Assembly (NCBI GenBank): GCA_934271255.1
Contig: CAKQQS010000010.1
Span: 1 to 57,001, forward strand
Direction: 5' to 3'
Source: an uncultured Clostridia bacterium
GTDB lineage: Bacteria; Bacillota; Clostridia; Christensenellales; Borkfalkiaceae
Length of the DNA: 57,001 nt
Translations under genes and position numbers: made by a program
Shown here: piece after piece, positions 9,422-18,146 of the stretch
Layout: every line of letters begins with the position of its first letter
How positions within the stretch are numbered: position 1 is the stretch's first letter
The notes under the pieces: model-generated
The model's database searches: none
Seen by the model: only the letters and a program-made list of their open reading frames with translations
What the model was told of the DNA's origin: nothing

Positions 9422-11008
9422 TTATCTTTTAAGCACGTCTTTTGAGGTAAACCCGTATTTTTTAAGCGACTTTTCGCGTAAAGCGAGCAATTCTTCTTTC
9501 TCGGTAATGAGCGTTTTCGTTTTCTCTTCGTCTTTGTCGAATTCGGCGTACGCAAGTTCGAGTTCGATTGCGGGCAATCTGTCTTCCGCGCGTTTGAAGT
9601 TTTTGTTTTCGAGATACAACTTGTCGTAGTTTTCTTTGCGACGCTCGTTTTCTTCTTTAACGCGTCTTTCGTCGTCCGTGATTTTGACTTCTTCGATAAC
9701 TCCGACGGAAGCGGGCGTGAACAGATTTTGGTTTTTCCACGCTCCGAGAGTTGCGCTTATGTACGGCACGGGGCTGGACTTACCCGCCGCTTTATTCGCC
9801 GCGATTTCAATCATTTCGTCCGTAAAGTTCCAACTCTTCCATAGTTTATAATTGTTTTTGTCCCATGCGGTAACGGAACGTTTCGTGCCCGTCAGGTTAA
9901 GAACGTGTTGAATGAACTCCGTTTCTTTCGCCGCGGACTTAAAGTACTCGGCTAATCCTTCGTCCGTAATATAACCGCCGTCGGCAAGTTCTTTTACGAC
10001 TTTATCCATATCTTCAAAAGAGCGATTGTTCTCGTTGAAACAAAACTTTGCAACCGTCAATAACGCGTTGGGAGAAAATCCCATATTGTACCAGTTTACG
10101 GTATAGTTGTCGGCGTACGGAGCGACGATTTCGATATATTTACCCAAAAGTTGAGCGATTGCAAGGGTATTTTTGTACCGTTCGTCTTTTTGGCTGACGT
10201 ACGAAGAAATCTCTTCTTCGCTGAACTTGTGGCTTGAATACAATTCGCCGATAAAATCGTCGAGTTTTTGCATGTCTTTCTTTTTGCAAGATTTCGCGAC
10301 GTATTTGACGACGGAAAGGGTATAACCCATTTTTTGCCATTTTTCAAGCAATTCGGTATCTTCTATTTCGGGTTTTCTCTTTAAACCCAAAGCCTCCAAC
10401 ACCTGAACGACGTCGTCGTTTTTACTGTAATGGGACGAAAGGGCTTCGTCGATTGCCGACGCCGTTAAGAGTTTACGCGCGCCGAAGTCTTTCGCAACTT
10501 GCGAAATGTATCTGTAACTTATGTTTTCGCCCTTGATGTCCACGCAGTATTTGACTATCATAAGCATCGCTTCCGGTTTAATTGAATAAACTTCCATAAT
10601 GTTATAATATTCGGTAAACTCGTGCGTAGAAATCATTCGGTTGGGTATAAGAGCCTGAATATCTTTTGAAAAATCCGTATATTTTTCGGGGTTGTATTTT
10701 CTTGGTTTGCCCGTGCTCGTCGATAAAGGCAAAAATTGTACGGCAAAGGGTGTGTGAGAGATGATTCTTACCAAATCGAACTCTTCCCAGAACTTAAAAC
10801 AATCGACTACTTCGTCTTCGCCTAGGTTTATGCCTTCCGCAAAATCTTTTAAAGTAAACTCAACTTCGCTTTGGCACAAAGAAAGCCCGTAAAGATAAAC
10901 TTTTACGGCGTTTCCCGTCGCAAGGGGCAAATATTGCGAAATAAACCCGTTGTCAACGTTGGTTACCGCTTTTGCGAAATATTCTTTTGAAAAACTCACT
11001 ACCGACAT
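9422..11008 (-). CDS. DnaD-domain replication initiation protein
   Basis: A 528-residue protein. The N-terminal 90 residues or so look like a winged-helix DnaD/DnaB-type domain (LYGLSLCQSE, FTLKDFAEGI). The middle has three helical modules resembling the DnaD C-terminal domain, around residues 130-205, 310-360 and 390-440; the last contains VPYISATLGAWK, matching the YIxxILxxW signature. The C-terminal 80 residues are highly charged and probably coiled. In Firmicutes such proteins help load the replicative helicase; DnaB itself is encoded in this window at 16.6 kb. Longer than B. subtilis DnaD (232 residues) and nearer B. subtilis DnaB in size. No ATP-loader partner gene is adjacent. Confidence 0.82.
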   Translation of the reverse strand: MSVVSFSKEYFAKAVTNVDNGFISQYLPLATGNAVKVYLYGLSLCQSEVEFTLKDFAEGINLGEDEVVDCFKFWEEFDLVRIISHTPFAVQFLPLSTSTGKPRKYNPEKYTDFSKDIQALIPNRMISTHEFTEYYNIMEVYSIKPEAMLMIVKYCVDIKGENISYRYISQVAKDFGARKLLTASAIDEALSSHYSKNDDVVQVLEALGLKRKPEIEDTELLEKWQKMGYTLSVVKYVAKSCKKKDMQKLDDFIGELYSSHKFSEEEISSYVSQKDERYKNTLAIAQLLGKYIEIVAPYADNYTVNWYNMGFSPNALLTVAKFCFNENNRSFEDMDKVVKELADGGYITDEGLAEYFKSAAKETEFIQHVLNLTGTKRSVTAWDKNNYKLWKSWNFTDEMIEIAANKAAGKSSPVPYISATLGAWKNQNLFTPASVGVIEEVKITDDERRVKEENERRKENYDKLYLENKNFKRAEDRLPAIELELAYAEFDKDEEKTKTLITEKEELLALREKSLKKYGFTSKDVLKR

Positions 11009-11038
11009 AATTCACCCGAAAGTTAATTTTGTAGGATA

Positions 11039-11067
11039 AGTTTACAATAAAGCAGACAATAAATCAA
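11039..11067 (-). promoter_or_regulatory. Possible promoter of the DnaD-domain gene
   Basis: On the minus strand TTGATT (11062-11067) and TAAACT (11039-11044) are 17 bases apart, about 30 bases before the ATG at 11008. The -10 is weak, so this is tentative. Confidence 0.4.
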
Positions 11068-11136
11068 GAGTTTTTAAAAGATTTCGGTAAAATAGGTTTG
11101 ATTTTTAATAAAAGTTCGATATATTTTAAAAAAGTT

Positions 11137-11167
11137 TTGGACTTTATACTTACCCGTGTGATATAAT
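11137..11167 (+). promoter_or_regulatory. Promoter of the 11.2-kb gene run
   Basis: TATAAT at 11162-11167 with an extended -10 TG at 11159-11160, and TTGGAC at 11137-11142; the 19-base spacer is long, which the extended -10 may offset. AAGGAG at 11186-11191 precedes the ATG at 11196. Confidence 0.65.
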
Positions 11168-11195
11168 AATATAAATATATTTAAAAAGGAGCATT

Positions 11196-12845
11196 ATGGA
11201 AAATCGTATTTTCACTTCACAAACGTTATGGAACGACATAAATATCGACAGCGACGGGAAAAGCGAAACTTTGCTCGAAATAAACGCAGACGGTTTAAGA
11301 TTGTCGAGAATATATTTTAACGGCAGAACGACGGAAGAAGGGAACGTCGTAAAAATATTCGCAAGCGTTTTGACTCCGCCCGAAATTAAAGAAAAGAACG
11401 CGCTTTTGGTAGTCGGTAATATACGCGATCCCATAAGAGAAAACTTTTTAAAACATTTAGCGAAAGATTTGAACCTTTGCGTTATGGGAATAGACGTTTA
11501 TTCGTCCGCCATAACTTCCGACAAAACGAAATATCCCGACGAAATATGTTACGCAAGACGCGAGAACGCCGTAAACGATTTGTACGACGTCCCCGAAGAT
11601 TGCAGAAAAACATGTTGGTACGAATGGATTATTTCGAGTTTGTACGCCGTAGATTTTTTGTTTAAAAACGGGTTGAAAAAAGTAAGCGTTTTAGGAATAG
11701 ATTCCGGCGCGAACGTTTTATGGAAAACGATAGCCGTCGACAAACGCGTTACTTGCGCTTGTATGATAAACGGCGTCGGCTGGGAAATGTACAAAGGGAA
11801 GTTTAAGTACGGCGAAGACAACGAACCCGAGTTTAACGAAAGCGTTTACAGATACCTTTCTTGTTACGACGCGCAAACTTACGCGAAACAAGTGCAGGTA
11901 CCCGTAATGATTGTAAGCGAAACGAACAACCCGAACTTTGACGCCGACAGAGCGGTGGACACTTATTTAAGACTTGCGTCCAAAAACAGTTGTTCGTACT
12001 ACGTCGTCGGGTCGGATTGTTATCTGGACGAAAAAGCGTTCGAGAACGTCGAAACGTTTATAATACAACAGTTTGCGGGGAAGGAAGTCGAAAAGTCTTT
12101 TTTACCCGAAATAAAAACGCAGGCGGGCAAAGACGGTATTATTATAAAGATAACGAACTCCGACAACGCGAGAGTATTTGCAAGTCAAGGCAGAATAAAC
12201 CCGTCTTCGAGATACTGGGAAGAACTTTTCGGTGACGGCGAAAAATATCTTTACAAAAAACAAGGCGATTCCAAGTATGCGTTTATTATTGCCGAAACGA
12301 CTCTTAAAGACGGTCTTTCGATAGCGTCGGGAATCAACGCGGTCAAGTTCGACGAAGACGAGAAAGGCGCGGACGAACTTGACAGAATAATTTACAATTC
12401 GGACGACGAGTTTATTCCGTTCATACCCGAACTCAAAAAAGAAAAGTTGGCTTACGCCACGCTTTTGGACGAAGAAGACAAGGTAGTTAAAAAGAAAGGA
12501 CCTTTCGGCATTTACGGAATAACTTCGCAAAACGGGTTAAAGACGTATAAAGTAGGTTTGGGCAAGACCAAACCCGACGACGAGTTGTCGTTGATGATGG
12601 ACGTTTATTCCGAATGCGGCGCGACCGTTACGATAAGTTATACCGAAAACGTCAACATGAAAAACGAAAGAAGATATTCCTGCGATGTAAAACTGCATTC
12701 GTCAAAAGTTTGGGAAAAGGTAATCGTCGACATAAAAAAATGTTTCGACAAAGACCATATCGCGCTTACAAGTTACAAAAACATAGAAGCGCTCACCATA
12801 ACTTATAGCGAAGAATGTCTTTTTAACAATATTTTATGGATTTAA
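11196..12845 (+). CDS. Alpha/beta-hydrolase-fold protein, apparently without a normal catalytic triad
   Basis: A 549-residue protein without signal peptide. Residues about 60-290 have the order of an acetyl xylan esterase / dienelactone hydrolase-like fold, and the remaining 250 residues form a beta-rich domain that I do not recognise. The nucleophile elbow reads Gly167-Ile-Asp169-Ser-Gly171: Asp sits where Ser or Cys is expected. The region where the catalytic His should lie (VVGSDCYLDEKAF) has no His. This suggests a non-catalytic member or a divergent mechanism. It is the first gene after a good promoter; DUF951 follows after 46 bases. Confidence 0.6.
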   Translation: MENRIFTSQTLWNDINIDSDGKSETLLEINADGLRLSRIYFNGRTTEEGNVVKIFASVLTPPEIKEKNALLVVGNIRDPIRENFLKHLAKDLNLCVMGIDVYSSAITSDKTKYPDEICYARRENAVNDLYDVPEDCRKTCWYEWIISSLYAVDFLFKNGLKKVSVLGIDSGANVLWKTIAVDKRVTCACMINGVGWEMYKGKFKYGEDNEPEFNESVYRYLSCYDAQTYAKQVQVPVMIVSETNNPNFDADRAVDTYLRLASKNSCSYYVVGSDCYLDEKAFENVETFIIQQFAGKEVEKSFLPEIKTQAGKDGIIIKITNSDNARVFASQGRINPSSRYWEELFGDGEKYLYKKQGDSKYAFIIAETTLKDGLSIASGINAVKFDEDEKGADELDRIIYNSDDEFIPFIPELKKEKLAYATLLDEEDKVVKKKGPFGIYGITSQNGLKTYKVGLGKTKPDDELSLMMDVYSECGATVTISYTENVNMKNERRYSCDVKLHSSKVWEKVIVDIKKCFDKDHIALTSYKNIEALTITYSEECLFNNILWI

Positions 12846-12891
12846 TAATTTTTCACTTTAAAAAAGCAAAAAATTATGGTAAACTTAAACT

Positions 12892-13089
12892 ATGTATAAC
12901 GTAGGGGACAAGATAAAAAGCAAAAAACCGCACGCGTGCGGCGGAAACGTCTGGACGGTTGTCAGAACGGGTTCGGACTATAAACTGAAATGCGATAAGT
13001 GCAGCCATGAAATATGGGCGGATTCTACCGCATTAAAAAAAATGATAAAGGAAATAATTTTCTTAAACGAAGATGGGCAAAGGAACTAA
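12892..13089 (+). CDS. DUF951 family protein
   Basis: A 65-residue protein matching the DUF951 family of Firmicutes: V-G-D-x-[IV] near the start, KKPHACGGNVW, then C-D-K-C followed by a basic C-terminus. The Cys residues (16, 34, 37) suggest a small metal- or nucleic-acid-binding protein, but no function is established. No Shine-Dalgarno sequence precedes the ATG. A weak promoter-like pair, TTCACT (12852-12857) and TATGGT (12875-12880) 17 bases apart, would start transcription only about 5 bases upstream. The gene overlaps the signal peptidase start by 17 bases. Confidence 0.85.
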   Translation: MYNVGDKIKSKKPHACGGNVWTVVRTGSDYKLKCDKCSHEIWADSTALKKMIKEIIFLNEDGQRN

Positions 13090-13738
13090 TCCGCAAAAAG
13101 GCGTAACGGTAATGTATATCGTGATAGCCGTCATAATAGTATTGCTCGTGTTGATGCTGATAGTCAACAACGTGGTTTTCATGCGACTCGAAGTTTCGGG
13201 GAGTTCTATGGAAACGACTTTACAGGACGGCGACGTCGTTGTCGCCTCAAAAAAGGCTAAGGCTAAACGCGGCGATATAATTATCATCGATAAGGTAAAG
13301 GAAACGGGTACGGACTCGAAAGGCAACGTAACGTACGCTTATCTTATAAAACGGCTTATCGCTACGGAAGGCGATACCGTTCGGTTTGAAACGGACGGGC
13401 TGTATTTGAAACAAAAAGGCGCGGACGACTTTAAACTCGTATCGAAAGCGACGGTTTCGACCGTTTCGGATTTAAGCAAACCGCAGTATGACGGCGACGC
13501 GATAAAATATTTCATCGTCGGAAAAGAAGAAGTAATAGGCAAAAATCAAATACTGTATATCGGCGATAACGTAACGAACAGTAACGACAGCAGATATTAC
13601 GGGACGACGGACAAAAAGAATATCGTAAGCGTCGTGCCTAAATGGGCGGTAAAAACGAAAAAAGCAACGACGTTTATCGTCAAAAAAATAATTTCGCCCG
13701 TGAAAGCGTTTTTTCAAGGAAAATCGTGTAAAGGGTAA
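13073..13738 (+). CDS. Signal peptidase I
   Basis: A 221-residue membrane serine protease that removes signal peptides of exported proteins. One N-terminal membrane segment (about residues 14-35) is followed by the catalytic box SGSSMETTL with the nucleophile Ser, RGDIIIID, the general-base Lys in LIKRLIATEGD, and the conserved GDN-x-NSxDSRYYG region: a complete S26 family catalytic core. The start could also be the ATG at 13112, which has AAAAAGG at 13095-13101 and would remove 13 residues. The C-terminus has an extra basic tail of about 25 residues. Confidence 0.92.
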   Translation: MGKGTNPQKGVTVMYIVIAVIIVLLVLMLIVNNVVFMRLEVSGSSMETTLQDGDVVVASKKAKAKRGDIIIIDKVKETGTDSKGNVTYAYLIKRLIATEGDTVRFETDGLYLKQKGADDFKLVSKATVSTVSDLSKPQYDGDAIKYFIVGKEEVIGKNQILYIGDNVTNSNDSRYYGTTDKKNIVSVVPKWAVKTKKATTFIVKKIISPVKAFFQGKSCKG

Positions 13739-13756
13739 AGGACGTATCGGGAAAAT

Positions 13757-14296
13757 ATGAGAGTGAAATTCGGACTCTTTTGGGGTATAATTGAATCGAT
13801 TTTGCGATTTTTGGCAAAGGTGGTGTATACCGTTTTTGCCGTGTTGCATCTCGGTCCGTTATTCGTATACGCTCTCGTCGGCGGAATCGTTCATCTGATA
13901 TGGAACGTTTTTGAAAAAGGAACGTGGGCTTTCACCGCTTACCATATCGTCGGGGCGATTTTGCTCGTTTACGCGGTGATAACCACGCTTTGTTCTATTC
14001 TGGGAATAGGCAAGGTGCGTAAAAAAGACAAGCGCGATTCGAGAATGAACATAGTCGAGCGCGGCGACGAAAGAGAAGAATACAGGGAAAGGGAACGCGA
14101 AAGGGAAGTCGACGTACCCGAGAGAAATGAAAGACCGCGTTACAAAGAAAAAAGAGCGAATAAAACGTATCCGATATATTCGACGGTAAAACAAAACCCG
14201 TCCTACTTTATGGCGGAATACGAAGACCGATACGAGTTGTATTACAAAACGTCGGAAGGTTATAAGCATATAAGAACGGATTACAAAAAGGAGTAA
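13757..14296 (+). CDS. Membrane protein with highly charged tail, unknown function
   Basis: A 179-residue protein that I do not recognise. It has hydrophobic segments at about residues 8-50 (probably a hairpin) and 57-83, followed by a strongly charged Arg/Glu stretch (about residues 86-135, including EYREREREREVD) and a Tyr-rich end (YEDRYELYYKTSEGYKHI). The tail is probably cytoplasmic. It sits 18 bases after signal peptidase I and 9 bases before another two-helix membrane protein, so the two may work together. Confidence 0.65.
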   Translation: MRVKFGLFWGIIESILRFLAKVVYTVFAVLHLGPLFVYALVGGIVHLIWNVFEKGTWAFTAYHIVGAILLVYAVITTLCSILGIGKVRKKDKRDSRMNIVERGDEREEYREREREREVDVPERNERPRYKEKRANKTYPIYSTVKQNPSYFMAEYEDRYELYYKTSEGYKHIRTDYKKE

Positions 14297-14305
14297 AAGA
14301 CGCAA

Positions 14306-14854
14306 ATGACGGAAGTATACGAAGAGAAAGATTTTATTAAAGCAAAGAAACAAAGGCAACTTGTTTTAGGAATATATTTCGCTGTTTTGGCGGTGCTTTT
14401 GGCGGCGGGATTTACCGTGTTGGGCATTTATACCACGCAACCGTACGCAACGCCTTTGAAAACGCCGATGATTTTAATCAACGCGGCGATAAGTATAGTG
14501 GGAGTCGCCTTTTCGTTCGTGTATTTGGGAATAAAAGACAAACGTACCAAAGCGTATTATAAATTGACCAAGGCGCTGCAAACAGGTATGAAAGAAACGA
14601 GCGAATGTATTTATTACGAAAACGGCGCGCAAGACGTTAAAGACGGTTGTGATTTTAACACTTTGGTTTTTTTGTCTTGGTTTGAAAAGAAAAAGAAATA
14701 TTTTAAACGCAACGTTTTGGTGGACGTCGAAAAACCGTTGCCCGTATTTAACAAAGGCGACGTAGTCAAGTTCGTAACGCAAGGCAACGTATTGCTTTCT
14801 TACGAAGTAACGGGACGTTACGAAAAAGAAATAGTTTTGGAGGAAGAAGAATAA
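14306..14854 (+). CDS. Two-helix membrane protein, unknown function
   Basis: A 182-residue protein of unrecognised family. Membrane segments lie at about residues 20-43 and 53-75; the remaining 105 residues are soluble and likely cytoplasmic, with a basic patch FEKKKKYFKRN. AGGAG at 14289-14293 precedes the ATG at a longish 12 bases. Its TAA shares one base with the ATG of pepF (TAATG), so translation is probably coupled. Confidence 0.7.
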   Translation: MTEVYEEKDFIKAKKQRQLVLGIYFAVLAVLLAAGFTVLGIYTTQPYATPLKTPMILINAAISIVGVAFSFVYLGIKDKRTKAYYKLTKALQTGMKETSECIYYENGAQDVKDGCDFNTLVFLSWFEKKKKYFKRNVLVDVEKPLPVFNKGDVVKFVTQGNVLLSYEVTGRYEKEIVLEEEE

Positions 14855-16626
14855 TGAAAAGAAACGAAGTAGACAAGAAGTATTTATGGCACGTACAAGA
14901 TATATACCCGACGCTTGAAGAATGGGAAAAAGATTTTAAATACATACAGGACAACTCGGATTTTTCGGGTTATGAAAACAGACTTAACGACGCAACCGTA
15001 CTGCTTGAATATTTACGCAAACAAGACGACCTTATGAAGATAATCGAAAAGGTATATTGTTACGCGATGCTCAATCACGACACGGACCTTGCAGACTCGG
15101 ATTACGACTCGATGATGGCCAGAGTAAGGGGCTTTCTCGTCAAATACGACGCGGCGACGTCTTTCGTCGTTCCCGAACTGACCGCAATGAGCGACGAACA
15201 ACTTTCCGCGCTCGTAGATAACCCCGATTTTTCGGATTACGACTATATGCTTTCGGGAATTATTAAAGAAAAGAAACATATTTTAAGCAAAGAAGTCGAA
15301 AACGTACTCGCGCTCGGCGGAGAAGTCTACGGACAATTTCAGGACGCTTTTATGAAGATTGACAACGCCGACCTTCCCATGCCGGAAATAGACGACGGCA
15401 AAGGCGGTAAAATCAAGTTAAGTCACGGCGTTTACGGTCTTTTAATGCAGGACAAAGACAGAGATTTGAGAAAAAGAACGTTCAAAGCGTACTATAAATC
15501 GTATATGGATTTTACCAACACTATTACGTCCATTTACAACGGAAACGTCAAGAAAGACGTGTTTTTGGCAAGAGTGAGAAAGTACGACTCGTGTCTTGAC
15601 AAAGCGCTTTCGGGAGAAGACGTAGTACCCGAAGTTTACACTAATTTAATCAACGCAGTACACGACGGATTCCCCGTCATGCACGAATATATCAAAGCGA
15701 AGAAAAAAGCGTTGGGGCTCGAAGAGATGCACATGTACGACATGTACGTTCCCGTAGTCGAAAACGCAGACATTTCCGTAAGTTACGAAGAAGCGTGCAA
15801 AATCGTTCTCGAAGGGTTAAAGCCGTTGGGAGAAGAGTATCAGACTCTTTTGAAAAAGGCGATGAACGAAGGGTGGATAGACGTATGCGAAACGGAAGGA
15901 AAGAGAAGCGGAGCGTACAGCATGGGCGTTCACGGAGTACACCCGTTCGTGTTGCTTAACTATCAACCGACGACTCACGACGTGTTCACCATCGCTCACG
16001 AACTCGGACACAGCATGCACTCGTATTTTTCGGCGAAAAATCAACCGTACGCGAAAGCGGATTATAAAATATTCGTCGCGGAAGTCGCAAGCACGGTAAA
16101 CGAAATGTTGCTCGTTATGCACTTTTTGAAAACGGTCGAAGACAAAAACGTTAAAAAATACATATTGTCTTATTTGATGGAAATGATAAGGACGACGATG
16201 TTCAGACAAACGCAGTTTGCGGAGTTCGAGTATTTTGCGCACGATTTGGCGGAAAAGGGAATGCCCTTGACCACGAAAGTGTTAAACGAAAAATATCTTG
16301 AAATAAACAAAGCGTATTACGGCGACGGAGTCGTTTCGGACGACGAAATCGCATACGAATGGTCGAGAATACCCCATTTTTACACGGCGTTTTACGTATA
16401 TAAATACGCAACGGGTATAATCAGCGCGATGGCTATCGTAAACAGAATATTGACGGAAGGAGAACCCGCCGTCAAGGATTATTTCGCGTTCCTTTCGAGC
16501 GGCGGCTCGGACAATCCCGTAAATCTTTTAAAGATAGCGGGCGTCGACCTTACCGAGAAAGAGCCGTTTGAAAAAGCGACGGAATTATTTAAAAACACGT
16601 TAGAAGAATTCAAAGCGTTAAACTAA
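14854..16626 (+). CDS. pepF: Oligoendopeptidase F (M3 family)
   Basis: A 590-residue cytoplasmic zinc metallopeptidase that trims oligopeptides. The zinc site HELGHSMHS is clear, and the start (KYLWHVQDIYPT) plus the C-terminal VYKYATGIISA segment are typical of PepF, as is the length near 600 residues. A strong GGAGG (14839-14843) precedes the ATG. It lies in the same run as signal peptidase I, but a shared role in peptide turnover is only suggestive. Confidence 0.93.
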   Translation: MKRNEVDKKYLWHVQDIYPTLEEWEKDFKYIQDNSDFSGYENRLNDATVLLEYLRKQDDLMKIIEKVYCYAMLNHDTDLADSDYDSMMARVRGFLVKYDAATSFVVPELTAMSDEQLSALVDNPDFSDYDYMLSGIIKEKKHILSKEVENVLALGGEVYGQFQDAFMKIDNADLPMPEIDDGKGGKIKLSHGVYGLLMQDKDRDLRKRTFKAYYKSYMDFTNTITSIYNGNVKKDVFLARVRKYDSCLDKALSGEDVVPEVYTNLINAVHDGFPVMHEYIKAKKKALGLEEMHMYDMYVPVVENADISVSYEEACKIVLEGLKPLGEEYQTLLKKAMNEGWIDVCETEGKRSGAYSMGVHGVHPFVLLNYQPTTHDVFTIAHELGHSMHSYFSAKNQPYAKADYKIFVAEVASTVNEMLLVMHFLKTVEDKNVKKYILSYLMEMIRTTMFRQTQFAEFEYFAHDLAEKGMPLTTKVLNEKYLEINKAYYGDGVVSDDEIAYEWSRIPHFYTAFYVYKYATGIISAMAIVNRILTEGEPAVKDYFAFLSSGGSDNPVNLLKIAGVDLTEKEPFEKATELFKNTLEEFKALN

Positions 16627-16645
16627 ACGAAAAAGGAAACAGGTT

Positions 16646-18145
16646 ATGGCAAAACTTCCGAATGAAGTACCTCACAATTTAGAAGCGGAACAATCCGTCC
16701 TTGCGGCGATGCTTTTGGACAACGACTCGCAAACGGACATACTGTCAACGTTAGGAGTTGATGATTTTTACACGGACGCTCACCGCATGATATATCAGGC
16801 GATGAAAGATTTGTCGGGGGCTAACAAGGTTATAGACTTCGTAACCGTAACGGACGAACTCGAAAGGACTGGTAAACTCGCTCAGTCGGGAAATATAACG
16901 TACGTTGCCGAACTCGCGAAAATCATTCCGTCTACGGCTAATTACAGGTATTATCTTCAAATAGTCAAAAGAGACAGTCTTTTAAGAAGACTGATAAGGG
17001 GATCTAACGATATAATCGAAAAAGCGTTGTCGGGTACGGAAGCGGAAGCGGCGGTTGCGTTCGCCGAAAAAACGGTGTTCGATATAACGAAAGAAAACGA
17101 TACGAGTACGGTAGTACCCGTAACCGACATAATACCGGACGTAATAGATATGTTCGACGCCGTAACGAAAGACAAAAACGCGTTGAGAGGCGCAAGCACC
17201 GGTTACAGAGAAATAGACTCGATGCTTAACGGAATACATAACACGGACTTGATGATACTTGCCGCTCGTCCCGCCGTAGGTAAAACTTCGTTTGCGTTGA
17301 ACATTCTCGAAAACGTCGCACTTGCCGATAAAAACAGAGTTTGTTTGATATTTTCGCTTGAAATGGGTAGAGAACAGCTGGTACAGAGAATGCTTTGCTC
17401 GGTTGCCAACGTAAGCAGTCAGGACGCAACGAAAGGGCAACTCGATAAAGACAAATGGTTAAGACTTCTCGCTGCCAGAAAGGAAATAGAATCGTCAAAG
17501 ATATTTATTGACGACAGTTCCTTGATAACCCCCGTCGAAATGCTGTCGAAATGCCGTAGAATGAAGAGAAAATACGGCAGGCTCGACTTCGTCGTAATCG
17601 ACTATTTGCAGTTGATGACGAGCGGCAGAAGGGGTAGTAACGACAGCAGACAAAACGAGATTTCGGAAGTTTCGAGAAGTTTGAAGATTTTGGCAAAAGA
17701 GATAAACGTTCCCGTTCTCGCCCTTTCGCAGTTATCGAGAGCAAGCGAACAACAGGGCGGAAGAAGACCGCAACTTTCGGATCTTCGTGAATCGGGCGCG
17801 ATAGAACAAGACGCGGATATCGTTATGTTCATTCACCGTCCCGACAGGTCGGCAAGCGATAAAGATTTGCTCGAAGGCAAAGTCAAAAAGAATGTCGCGG
17901 AGATAGTGATAGAAAAACACCGTAGCGGACCTACGGGTACGATAGAATTGTATTTCAGGGGAGATTGCACCAAGTTCATAGAAATTCAAGAAGCAAAACA
18001 AAGCGGTTTCATGGACGCTCCCGATAAAGAACAGGAACAGAACGACGAAGAGTTGGTTCAGGTAAAAGACGAAGGCGAAAGAGAATACAAGCGCCTTAAA
18101 ACGCCCGAAAAAGCGGACGTCGACGACGAGTTGTTTGGCGGCTAA
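16646..18145 (+). CDS. dnaB: Replicative DNA helicase DnaB
   Basis: A 499-residue hexameric 5'-3' helicase of the replication fork (called DnaC in Bacillus). The N-terminal domain starts with PHNLEAEQSVLAAML; the RecA-like core has Walker A AARPAVGKTSFAL, a Walker B segment FVVIDYLQLM, and the LSQLSRASE and SDLRESGAIEQDAD motifs. The acidic C-terminal tail of about 50 residues is longer than usual. No intein is visible. It starts 19 bases after pepF; sua5 follows directly. Confidence 0.96.
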   Translation: MAKLPNEVPHNLEAEQSVLAAMLLDNDSQTDILSTLGVDDFYTDAHRMIYQAMKDLSGANKVIDFVTVTDELERTGKLAQSGNITYVAELAKIIPSTANYRYYLQIVKRDSLLRRLIRGSNDIIEKALSGTEAEAAVAFAEKTVFDITKENDTSTVVPVTDIIPDVIDMFDAVTKDKNALRGASTGYREIDSMLNGIHNTDLMILAARPAVGKTSFALNILENVALADKNRVCLIFSLEMGREQLVQRMLCSVANVSSQDATKGQLDKDKWLRLLAARKEIESSKIFIDDSSLITPVEMLSKCRRMKRKYGRLDFVVIDYLQLMTSGRRGSNDSRQNEISEVSRSLKILAKEINVPVLALSQLSRASEQQGGRRPQLSDLRESGAIEQDADIVMFIHRPDRSASDKDLLEGKVKKNVAEIVIEKHRSGPTGTIELYFRGDCTKFIEIQEAKQSGFMDAPDKEQEQNDEELVQVKDEGEREYKRLKTPEKADVDDELFGG

Positions 18146-18146
18146 A

